Shown: positions 7,482 through 14,421 of the stretch, in pieces
Layout: each line of letters opens with the position of its first letter
Position numbering within the stretch: position 1 is the first letter of the stretch
Assembly (NCBI GenBank): GCA_030431985.1
Contig: JAUIIB010000004.1
Coordinates: 41,639-105,638 of the forward strand
Length of the DNA: 64,000 nt
Direction: 5' to 3'
DNA from: Gammaproteobacteria bacterium
GTDB lineage: Bacteria > Pseudomonadota > Gammaproteobacteria > Burkholderiales > Nitrosomonadaceae
Translations under genes and position numbers: made by a program
The notes under the pieces: model-generated
Databases searched by the model: none
What the model was told of the DNA's origin: nothing
What the model saw: the letters and a program-made list of their open reading frames with translations, nothing else

Positions 7482-7724
7482 TTAATGCTTTGTATCTTTA
7501 GGTGGATTTGGGTCATTACCAGGAGCAACCGTGTCAGAATCCCGCCATTTGCCATTACGTCCCTGAATCCGCACTTCACCGCCGCCCAATCCGCCAACGG
7601 TCTTTTTCGCTGCTCTTTCTGCCTCTGACTGCCGGCTGTGAACACTTTCTGGCTTGGTAACGCCTCCTTTTTTGACAGCCCAGTCTTTTCCATGCTTTAC
7701 GACGTAACGGTCATTTTTCACCAT
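7482..7724 (-). CDS. DUF2188 small protein, first gene of the CBASS-like operon
   Basis: 80 aa. It matches the DUF2188 pattern: an opening strand RYVVKHGKDWAVKKGG, a helix with SEAERAAK, then GEVRIQGRNGKWRDSD. Function of the family is unknown. It is the promoter-proximal gene of the minus-strand operon, facing capW across the palindromes at 7768-7810, so it should be controlled by the WYL repressor. AGGAGG sits five bases before the ATG at 7724. A frame over 7439-7693 is a shadow. Confidence 0.75.
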   Translation of the reverse strand: MVKNDRYVVKHGKDWAVKKGGVTKPESVHSRQSEAERAAKKTVGGLGGGEVRIQGRNGKWRDSDTVAPGNDPNPPKDTKH

Positions 7725-7767
7725 TTTGACCTCCTAAATAATTGACGATAATATCTGATTAGTATAT

Positions 7768-7810
7768 AAACTATACCCATATAGTTTCTTTGTCAATATA
7801 GTTACTATAT
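7768..7810. promoter_or_regulatory. divergent control region with two palindromes, probable CapW operators
   Basis: Two perfect palindromes share a half-site. AAACTATA-CCCA-TATAGTTT occupies 7768-7787 with 8-base arms. ATATAGT-T-ACTATAT occupies 7796-7810 with 7-base arms. A third weaker pair, GTATA (7762-7766) and TATAC (7772-7776), overlaps the first. They fill the 110-base gap between the DUF2188 start (7724) and the WYL regulator start (7835), where both promoters must lie. CapW/BrxR proteins are dimeric repressors that bind inverted repeats in this position; binding here is inferred. Confidence 0.65.
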
Positions 7811-7834
7811 GTATTTTAAAAAATTGGAGATATT

Positions 7835-8707
7835 ATGCTAGAACCGGTGCGTCAAATAAGATGGGGAGTAGAGAAACGCCTAGAATTCATAGAGTTTTGT
7901 CTTTTTTGGGAGGGGAAAATTAACCGTTCTGACATAATAGAGCGTTTTGGTGTGTCTGTGCCTCAGGCATCCAAAGATCTGAGCCAATATCGGGAAGAAG
8001 CACCTAAGAACATAATTTATGATCCGAGTGAAAAGCGATATTTGGCATCACCGGAGTTTAAACCGGTATTTTTTAAACCAAATTCCGACCTCTATCTCGC
8101 TCAACTTAAATCGATAGCCGATAAGGTATCCTCGTCGGAGGAAACCTGGCTTTCGAATGTACCTAATTTAGATTCAATGCCTATCCCCCATCGCACTGTC
8201 GATGTAACTATTTTGCGGAAGGTTATTGATGCAGTCAGAAATAATCGGGCAATTGAAATAGAGTATCAGTCGATGAATAAAGAACGTCCCGATCCAGTAT
8301 GGCGATGGATTACCCCGCACGCTTTTGCAAATGATGGTTTTCGATGGCATGTCCGTGCTTATTGTCATGAGACCAATAAGTTCAAAGATTTTCTGTTATC
8401 CAGAATTTTAAAAATCGGTGATGAGAAAGAACCAGGCGCATTACCAAAAGAAGATCACTACTGGTTTGAGTATGTGGACGTATTACTCATCCCAAATCCG
8501 GCATATACAAAATCACAGAAAGAAATAATCGCTTTAGACTATGGCATGAAGCACGAAGAAATATCTATTCCAGTGAGGAAAGCATTGCTTTATTATTTTA
8601 AGAAACGATTGCGCTTAGATGTTGCAGAAGCATTAGATGAGCCGAAAGAGGCTCCTATTGTTATCAAGAACCGTAAAGAATTTGAGGCAGCATTGGCAGA
8701 ATCATAA
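7835..8707 (+). CDS. capW: WYL-domain repressor of CapW/BrxR type
   Basis: A 290-aa transcription factor with three parts. A winged HTH comes first (about residues 10-75; RSDIIERFGVSVPQASKDLS is the recognition region). The WYL domain is central (about 130-200; WRWITPHAFANDGFRWHVRA and the CHE/LLSRI segments are characteristic). A C-terminal WCX-like dimer domain ends it. CapW and BrxR proteins of this build repress CBASS, BREX and other defence operons and release them on an unknown signal. It is divergent from the CBASS-like operon with palindromes between them, which supports that role. TTGGAG precedes the ATG by six bases. The gene symbol is given by analogy. Confidence 0.85.
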   Translation: MLEPVRQIRWGVEKRLEFIEFCLFWEGKINRSDIIERFGVSVPQASKDLSQYREEAPKNIIYDPSEKRYLASPEFKPVFFKPNSDLYLAQLKSIADKVSSSEETWLSNVPNLDSMPIPHRTVDVTILRKVIDAVRNNRAIEIEYQSMNKERPDPVWRWITPHAFANDGFRWHVRAYCHETNKFKDFLLSRILKIGDEKEPGALPKEDHYWFEYVDVLLIPNPAYTKSQKEIIALDYGMKHEEISIPVRKALLYYFKKRLRLDVAEALDEPKEAPIVIKNRKEFEAALAES

Positions 8708-8722
8708 GCTATATAATTAGCT

Positions 8723-8793
8723 GTACTAGTTCCGATCTAATCTGACAGTTACCCGTTTTTTGAGTGTCTGTCAGTTTAGATTTGAGCTAGTAC
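8723..8793. repeat. imperfect 71-base hairpin between convergent genes
   Basis: The outer arms GTACTAG/CTAGTAC (8723-8729, 8787-8793) enclose 14-base arms (8735-8748, 8768-8781) that pair with one mismatch, separated by symmetrical 5-base loops. It lies between the convergent capW and pnkp stops and could act as a bidirectional terminator. The long stem with paired ends also resembles a miniature transposable element or back-to-back IS ends. Confidence 0.55.
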
Positions 8794-8799
8794 AAATTA

Positions 8800-8826
8800 G
8801 CAGTTCAAATCCAGACCCCACCACCA
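8800..8826 (+). other. tRNA 3'-end-like fragment, possible old attachment site
   Basis: The bases read GCAGTTCAAATCCAG then ACCCCACCACCA: a T-loop (TTCAAAT), a T-stem 3' half, an acceptor 3' half and CCA. The matching 5' halves are absent and the T-stem does not pair, so this is not a functional tRNA. Truncated tRNA 3' ends are left by tyrosine-integrase insertion, so this may mark a module junction. The evidence is one short match. Confidence 0.35.
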
Positions 8827-8849
8827 TGTCCCGATATCATGGCCTGAAA

Positions 8850-11405
8850 TTACAAACGCGGATCTACTGGTTCGCTTTCAAGAGCAAGTACGCCGAACAC
8901 ACATTCGTGCACTTTGTGTAGCGGACTCTCATCAACAAAGTGTTTGAGCGCCTCGTAACCAAGGGCATATTCTCGTAGTGCCAATGAACGCTTTTTTCCT
9001 AGACCTCTACTGCGTAGGCGATCAAGGTTTTCTGGCCTTGTATATTCGGGGCCATAGATAATTCGCAAATATTCAGATCCTCGACACTTTATACCTGGCT
9101 GAATAAGTCCTTTCTTGCCGTAGGCTGTAAATTCCATGGGCTTCATCACCATACCTTCACCACCTTTGGTGGTCATTTTCTCCCACCACTCAGAAGCTTT
9201 GGCACAAGCCGCATCATCATCTAGTTCCACAATTTTATATTTTGTTTTTTGGAACAACTCAGGATCAACATCACAAAGTTGTTCGATTAAACCCATATGC
9301 CACTTGTGATCTTTATCCATATTGAGACTTTTTTCATGAGCCAAAATATGAAAGGGAGCTAATGCATAATCTTCGATATTTTTAACTGGCCAACAATAAT
9401 GCTGGTAGGCCGTACGATATTTCTGGGCTAATTTTAGACGGCCTTTAAAATCATCCTGTAAAGTTTTTACATCAGAAATACGTTTGGCAGCTTGAGCCAA
9501 TAATTTTGATGTTTCTGACAATGAAATTTCAGCAGCAACTGCAACAGGGGCATATTGCTGTTCCAGAAGACTTTGCGCCTTGGCAGACCATGGCATTAGC
9601 TCACAATCCAAAATCAGCCAGTCTGTATCCAGTTTTTTCCAAAGATCAGCATTAGTAACCGCTTTGCGTACACGTGCAATAAACTGTTTCTCAAGTTTTG
9701 GATTATTGAAAAAGGAACGACCTGTTCGTGTGTAACAGACACCTGCCAAGCCATCCGTGACATGAAATCGTTTTGCTGCTGTTTTTGTATCTTTGCATGC
9801 AATAACAATAGCGCGTGACCCCATATGTTTTTCTTCACAAATAACCTGCTTGATCCCTTGGCTTTTGAAATATTTAAATGCCTCGTCAGGATGTTCCAGA
9901 TGCCCCTCTTTAAAGCTTGTTTCCGTCGGTGACATGGTTGGCGACAGATAAATCAGCCAACGTGGATCAACAGCAAATCTACTCATTATTTCTAATGCTG
10001 CAATTGAGTTTTCTTCGTGAATAGTGATACTTTTGCGCAATTTAGTATTCACGATGCGCTTACCAGTTACATCCGATAAATCCAGCAGGTCATATGCTGA
10101 GCGCCCATAATTTCCATTCGTTTTGGTTACTAGAGGTTTAATAGGATCGGCATAAACCTTCTTGGCTGGCACAGACACCAGTTCTTTCTCAGGGTAACGC
10201 AGAGCCGTCAATTGACCACCAAAAACACATCCTGTATCAACATTGATCGTGTTGTTAACCCATTCCGGTTCAGGAATGGGTGTGTGACCGTAAACAATCA
10301 ATGTATTGCCACGATAATCTTCTGCCCATGGATAACGTACAGGCAAGCCAAACTCATCAATCTCACCCGTTGTTTCGCCATACATGCAAAACTGTTTGAT
10401 ACTTGGTGCACCGCGACCAATAAATTCTTCTTTAATTCCAGCATGAGCAACGGCTAAACCACCACCGTCAAAGACGTAGTGACTAATTAAACTGTTAAGG
10501 AATTGTTTTGTTTCTTCACGAAACGCCTCGCTTTCCTGTTCAAGTTGATCAAGGCTTTCCTGTAAGCCATGGGCAATCTTCACCTTCTTACCCATTAAAG
10601 CGCGTTTGAGCTTATCATCATGATTCCCGACAACACAAAAAGCTTGTTCATCCTCAATTGCATGTTTAACAAGGCGAATGACATCTGGTGTTTTAGGGCC
10701 GCGATCAACTAGATCACCGACAAAAATAATTTTTCGTCCCTCAGAATGCTTAACAGAGTAGCGCTCTTTTGTCTTTGAAACCTCATATCCTAACTTTTTC
10801 AGCAAGGTTTTTGTTTCATCAAAACAACCATGGATATCGCCGATAATATCAAATGGGCCATGTTCATGTTTTTTGTTATTCCAAAGGGTTTGGCGTTCAA
10901 TTTTAACGGCATCGACTTCTTCCATGCCTTTTAAAACATGAACATTGGTAAACCCCTCTGACTTGCGTAGGCTACGTAATCCCTTACGTAAAGCACTGGT
11001 GTGATTCATGACGACATGTTTACCGAATTGTCTGTCAGGACGCTCTTTGTTTCGGTCATGACAAATCTGCCACGGCATATCCAAAACAATGGCAACAGGC
11101 AGGACATAGTGATCACGTGCCAACTTAACCAGACGCCTGCGATCTTCCGGCTTAACGCTTGTCGCATCAATCACGGTTAATTTACCTAGGCGAAGTCTGG
11201 CAGATGCAATGTAATTCAGAACACCAAATGCTTCTTTAGTGCTTGATTGATCATTTTCACTATCTGAAACCAAAGCACGGCAATAGTCTGACGAAATAAT
11301 TTCCGTATCTTTGAAATGTTTTCTTGCAAAAGACGACTTACCCGATCCCGATGCGCCGACCAATATAACCAATGATAGTTCGGGGATTTTTATTGTTCTT
11401 TCCAT
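8850..11405 (-). CDS. pnkp: Pnkp polynucleotide kinase-phosphatase-ligase (RNA repair)
   Basis: 851 aa with the three-domain plan of bacterial Pnkp. The 5'-OH polynucleotide kinase has P-loop GASGSGKS at 17-24. The central metallophosphoesterase, a 2',3'-phosphatase, has GDIHG near 187, GDLVDRG near 232 and GNHDD near 262. The C-terminal adenylyltransferase has KHMG near residue 525, as in KxxG ligase motif I. With Hen1 it repairs RNAs cut by ribotoxins, healing both ends, sealing them and methylating the joint. The chosen ATG at 11405 begins MERTIKIPEL, like known homologues, one base after the hen1 stop. A TTG eight codons upstream is less likely. Length is close to the family norm of about 870 aa. 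Confidence 0.95.
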   Translation of the reverse strand: MERTIKIPELSLVILVGASGSGKSSFARKHFKDTEIISSDYCRALVSDSENDQSSTKEAFGVLNYIASARLRLGKLTVIDATSVKPEDRRRLVKLARDHYVLPVAIVLDMPWQICHDRNKERPDRQFGKHVVMNHTSALRKGLRSLRKSEGFTNVHVLKGMEEVDAVKIERQTLWNNKKHEHGPFDIIGDIHGCFDETKTLLKKLGYEVSKTKERYSVKHSEGRKIIFVGDLVDRGPKTPDVIRLVKHAIEDEQAFCVVGNHDDKLKRALMGKKVKIAHGLQESLDQLEQESEAFREETKQFLNSLISHYVFDGGGLAVAHAGIKEEFIGRGAPSIKQFCMYGETTGEIDEFGLPVRYPWAEDYRGNTLIVYGHTPIPEPEWVNNTINVDTGCVFGGQLTALRYPEKELVSVPAKKVYADPIKPLVTKTNGNYGRSAYDLLDLSDVTGKRIVNTKLRKSITIHEENSIAALEIMSRFAVDPRWLIYLSPTMSPTETSFKEGHLEHPDEAFKYFKSQGIKQVICEEKHMGSRAIVIACKDTKTAAKRFHVTDGLAGVCYTRTGRSFFNNPKLEKQFIARVRKAVTNADLWKKLDTDWLILDCELMPWSAKAQSLLEQQYAPVAVAAEISLSETSKLLAQAAKRISDVKTLQDDFKGRLKLAQKYRTAYQHYCWPVKNIEDYALAPFHILAHEKSLNMDKDHKWHMGLIEQLCDVDPELFQKTKYKIVELDDDAACAKASEWWEKMTTKGGEGMVMKPMEFTAYGKKGLIQPGIKCRGSEYLRIIYGPEYTRPENLDRLRSRGLGKKRSLALREYALGYEALKHFVDESPLHKVHECVFGVLALESEPVDPRL

Positions 11406-11406
11406 G

Positions 11407-12852
11407 TTACCCAGCCTTCTTTTCTTCAATATCAGGCTTCACGAACACCGCCATTTGTGATGGTGCGCCATACTTCTTGTCTTCGTCGCCGATAGGATGA
11501 AACGACACCTCGTAGCCATTACTTTTAGCAACCCTGTTAGCCCAATCCTTAAACTCTAAACGCGTCCATTCAAAACGGTGGTCTGTGTGACGAAACTGAC
11601 CGGCAGAGAGCGTCTCAAACAGCGTGTTATATTCACTGTTCGGTGTAGTCACGATAACTACACGTGGATTTGCAGCTTCAAAAACCACACGTTCTAAAGC
11701 ACTCAATCGAGATACATCAATATGCTCAATCACCTCAACCAGAGTGGCAGCTTCATAGTCACTAAAACGCTTATCACGATAGGTTAAGGCTGACTGAAAC
11801 AATTCGATTTCCGGTTCGCCACGTCTTTGCTCATCGGGTTTTAGACGTTCAAGCACAATTTCCAGGGATTTAATGGATACATCGCAACCAGCTATTTTAG
11901 AAAAGCTTTTTTCGTTCTTAAGAAAACGTAAAAGTTTCCCCTCACCACATCCCAAATCCAAAAGCGTAGTGATATTGTGTTCCTTTAATGCATGAATAAC
12001 GGCCTTGTGTCTTTGTATGTGTAGACTAACTTTCTTTTCAGTTTTAATACTGTCTTCCAGTGCTTCTTCTTGGCTGTCGGCCTTTACGGGATCACCACTT
12101 TCCTCATCATCGTCAATGACGGGACTGTCATCTGCCAAACGATCCAACGCGATGCGAGAAAAGGAGCGTAAATTGCGGAAATAGCGATTTGCAATTTTTT
12201 CTTTTTGCGGATGGTCTTGTAGCCAGCCTTCGCCATATTGAAGCAGCTTTTCAACTTCATCATCTCCGATAAAATAGTGCTTTTTATTATCTAGAACAGG
12301 GATCAAAACATAAAGATGTATCAGTAATTCTCGTAACGGACATGACTTCTCCAGGGTAAGTGTGAAGTAAGAACTATCACCCCATTCTGGAAATTTGCGA
12401 TCCAGTGCATAGCTCTCCGTTTCCACATCATAACCAAGCGGTTCAAATAAATCTTTCAAAAAGGATTTATTCGCACGGCAAGGTAACGCATAGATTTTGG
12501 TTTTTAGCGGAATATCTTGGTCAACCAATTCTTGACGATGTTTACTTGTTCCTGACAAAAGTGTTCCAAACACGCGGTTAATCGCCACACTCATAAATGA
12601 TGATGCAACATAGGGGCGATCATTCACATATTGCTCAAGAGGAAACGCTGTGCCACGATTTTTTCGTACCAAGCCAATTGGATCAATATCTAACAAGAGA
12701 GCCGCCGTACATTTTTCTTTTGTAGCCTCCGGATAAAATACATGCGCCTGACCAAAAGGTAGTTTTTTTGAGTGCAGATTATCAGGGCTTTTATGCAGCA
12801 AATACCCTATATCTGTTGCTGGGCTATGCGTTGTTGTAATTGTTAGTAACAT
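11407..12852 (-). CDS. hen1: Hen1 3'-terminal RNA ribose 2'-O-methyltransferase
   Basis: 481 aa, full family length. The N-terminal half matches the bacterial Hen1 N-domain (opening MLLTITTTHSPATDIGYLLHK, then LLDIDPIGLVR), which supports Pnkp ligation. The C-terminal half is the methyltransferase: LDLGCGEGKLL near residue 299 binds SAM. EVIEHID near 370, with FRHTDHRFEWTR, supplies the metal-binding Glu/His set. Hen1 methylates the ribose 2'-OH at the repair junction so the RNA cannot be recut. It is the first gene of a two-gene operon with pnkp. No strong Shine-Dalgarno is seen; AAAGATGATTG lies upstream of the ATG. Confidence 0.95.
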   Translation of the reverse strand: MLLTITTTHSPATDIGYLLHKSPDNLHSKKLPFGQAHVFYPEATKEKCTAALLLDIDPIGLVRKNRGTAFPLEQYVNDRPYVASSFMSVAINRVFGTLLSGTSKHRQELVDQDIPLKTKIYALPCRANKSFLKDLFEPLGYDVETESYALDRKFPEWGDSSYFTLTLEKSCPLRELLIHLYVLIPVLDNKKHYFIGDDEVEKLLQYGEGWLQDHPQKEKIANRYFRNLRSFSRIALDRLADDSPVIDDDEESGDPVKADSQEEALEDSIKTEKKVSLHIQRHKAVIHALKEHNITTLLDLGCGEGKLLRFLKNEKSFSKIAGCDVSIKSLEIVLERLKPDEQRRGEPEIELFQSALTYRDKRFSDYEAATLVEVIEHIDVSRLSALERVVFEAANPRVVIVTTPNSEYNTLFETLSAGQFRHTDHRFEWTRLEFKDWANRVAKSNGYEVSFHPIGDEDKKYGAPSQMAVFVKPDIEEKKAG

Positions 12853-13038
12853 TATTATTCAATCATCTTTTTATTTATTAGCGCTGCTGCATGTCCTCGG
12901 CAGCACATATAGTAGTGCCACTTTCTTGGAAAGGCTAAAGCTATTATTTGGCATTTTGTCATGCTAATACATACGACAGATATTTGTAAAAAAATAGCAA
13001 AATCAGTTAACGAAATCTTTTTTGTAACCAAAGGCCGA

Positions 13039-13218
13039 TCAAGGAAATAATGCTCTTGAATTAATCTCATTCTGGATGTTTTCGATAGAAGCCAGAGCGT
13101 TTCTCCGTTGGTGACTACTAGGCTCACTTCTAGCAAGTTCGTTAAAAACTTCTCTCAATAACACATAAAGCTCAGCTTCGCTTTTTGATGCCAGTTCAAA
13201 TCTTGTAATCAATTTCAT
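13039..13218 (-). CDS. 59-aa conserved small protein, unknown
   Basis: This short gene reads MKLITRFELASKSEAELYVL onward and ends NSRALFP. A strong Shine-Dalgarno GGGAGG lies six bases before the ATG at 13218, and the protein is a plausible soluble alpha-helical chain rich in Glu, Leu and Ser. I recall similar 55-60-aa proteins upstream of mobilisation genes in alphaproteobacterial elements, but no function is known. A longer overlapping frame at 12855-13136 is rejected because it has no ribosome site. It lies upstream of hen1 on the same strand, 186 bases away. Confidence 0.7.
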   Translation of the reverse strand: MKLITRFELASKSEAELYVLLREVFNELARSEPSSHQRRNALASIENIQNEINSRALFP

Positions 13219-13275
13219 TTTAACCTCCCGGTATTGGAGGCCGCGTTCATCGCGACCTTTGATAAGGCCGGATGC

Positions 13276-13363
13276 GCACAGATGATGAAAAACTGCACCT
13301 ATGGTCGGAACATATGGAGAAGCGCGATAACCGGCGCTTGCAGTTCTAATTTATCGTCTGTGC
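13276..13363. repeat. nested inverted repeats (88 bases)
   Basis: The outer arms run 13276-13297 and 13339-13363. GCACAGA pairs with TCTGTGC, and AACTGCA with TGCAGTT, with a partly paired middle. An inner perfect 6-bp stem AAGCGC (13320-13325) / GCGCTT (13334-13339) closes the loop. Such a structure could be an origin of transfer, a replication hairpin or an RNA leader. Function is not shown. Confidence 0.5.
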
Positions 13364-13544
13364 AATTTTTCGGATTTATAAAAGGGTGAGATCAGTGCGC
13401 CTTTCTTAATAGAAGGCGGTTAAAGCTGATTACGGTAATGCGTGGTAGTAGAAGCTTGCTGGTATTTGCAATTATTGAAGAACAAATTTGACGCACCAGT
13501 AGGTGCGCTTCGCTCAAACACGTGGAAGGGGTCTTGTTCCCCTC

Positions 13545-13618
13545 AAAGTCAAGAAAAATGACGGTTTCCGCCCTGATCCACTGCGTGGGGCAGACCCTCC
13601 GCAATTTTTCTTGACTTT
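13545..13618. promoter_or_regulatory. ardA: 15-bp stem upstream of ardA
   Basis: Perfect arms AAAGTCAAGAAAAAT (13545-13559) and 13604-13618 enclose a GC-rich 44-base loop. It lies 95 bases before the ardA ATG. Single-strand hairpin promoters that work right after conjugative entry are known ahead of anti-restriction genes on plasmids. This element has the right position, but that role is inference. Confidence 0.5.
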
Positions 13619-13712
13619 TTCACGCCCGCCTTAGTCGCCCTAGTCGGCAGAGGTTCATGCGCGATGCAAAACGCTTCGCTCAGAACCTCAACACCGATTA
13701 AGGAGAAAGACT

Positions 13713-14228
13713 ATGTGTGCAGATATCAGAATTTATGTTGCAGATTTGGCGGCTTACAATAACGGCAAACTTCACGGCGTCTGGATTAACGCCACCGATG
13801 ACCTGGACGATATTCAGGAGCAAGTCAATCAAATGCTCGCCAAAAGCCCCGAAGGTTTCGCGGAAGAATACGCCATTCATGATTATGAAGGATTTGAAGG
13901 CTACGCGTTAGGCGAATATGAAGGCCTAAAATCCGCGCATGAAATCGCTTGCTTTATCGAGGAATACCCGGATTTTGCTGGTAAGTTACTGAATAATTTC
14001 GGCGGTGATATAGACGAAGCCAAAACAGCAGCAGAAGACAATTATTCCGGCTGTTATAAATCACTGGCTGATTTTGCGGAAGAGATGACCGAGGGCACGA
14101 TACAGATTCCTGATAACTTGGCGTACTATATCGACTATGAGCGCATGGGCAGGGACATGGAGTTAAGCGGTGATATTTATACGATAGAAACCGGCTACGA
14201 AGAAGTTCACGTATTTTGGAATCACTAA
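13713..14228 (+). CDS. ardA: ArdA antirestriction protein
   Basis: A 171-aa acidic protein of the ArdA family. The opening RIYVADLAAYNNGKLHGVWI is diagnostic, as are the acidic patches DDLDDIQEQV and the segment YAIHDYEGFEG. ArdA mimics B-form DNA and blocks type I restriction enzymes, protecting incoming mobile DNA. TAAGGAGA lies six bases before the ATG. A strong terminator follows at 14239, so it is probably monocistronic. It pairs logically with the orphan methyltransferase at 3499 as a second anti-restriction measure. Confidence 0.95.
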   Translation: MCADIRIYVADLAAYNNGKLHGVWINATDDLDDIQEQVNQMLAKSPEGFAEEYAIHDYEGFEGYALGEYEGLKSAHEIACFIEEYPDFAGKLLNNFGGDIDEAKTAAEDNYSGCYKSLADFAEEMTEGTIQIPDNLAYYIDYERMGRDMELSGDIYTIETGYEEVHVFWNH

Positions 14229-14238
14229 AAACCAATGC

Positions 14239-14267
14239 GCTGCCGGTTCCGACCGGCAGCATTTTTT
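14239..14267 (+). terminator. ardA: rho-independent terminator of ardA
   Basis: A perfect 9-bp stem GCTGCCGGT-TCCG-ACCGGCAGC (14239-14260) is followed by ATTTTTT, 10 bases after the ardA stop. Confidence 0.9.
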
Positions 14268-14287
14268 ATTGTGTGCGTAAAAATTCG

Positions 14288-14318
14288 CGCCGCCGAAACT
14301 GTGCGGTTATCGGCGGCG
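14288..14318. repeat. GC-rich hairpin downstream of the ardA terminator
   Basis: Arms CGCCGCCGA (14288-14296) and TCGGCGGCG (14310-14318) pair perfectly with a 13-base loop. There is no T-run, so its role is unclear; it may back up the terminator or structure the fic leader. Confidence 0.4.
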
Positions 14319-14421
14319 ATTTATAAAATAGTGCCAAAAATAGTGGTAAATTAATTATTGTTTAAAGGGGTATTTATTAATATAATATCTTGTTATATTT
14401 TATGAAATTGATACTAAGTTA

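Larger units (their letters stand above)
13219..13712. other. non-coding region with two long inverted repeats before ardA
   Basis: About 490 bases separate the divergent 59-aa gene and ardA, with no plausible gene. It holds a nested structure at 13276-13363 and a 15-bp stem at 13545-13618, described separately. A good ribosome site, AAGGAGA, closes it before ardA. It likely carries both promoters and possibly a transfer origin. Confidence 0.6.

Noticed and set aside
8800..8826. Possible functional tRNA
   Set aside because: Only the 3' T-loop/acceptor part is present and the T-stem cannot pair; kept only as a fragment.
12855..13136. 93-codon minus-strand frame upstream of hen1
   Set aside because: It overlaps the better-supported 59-aa gene in another frame and lacks a ribosome site.
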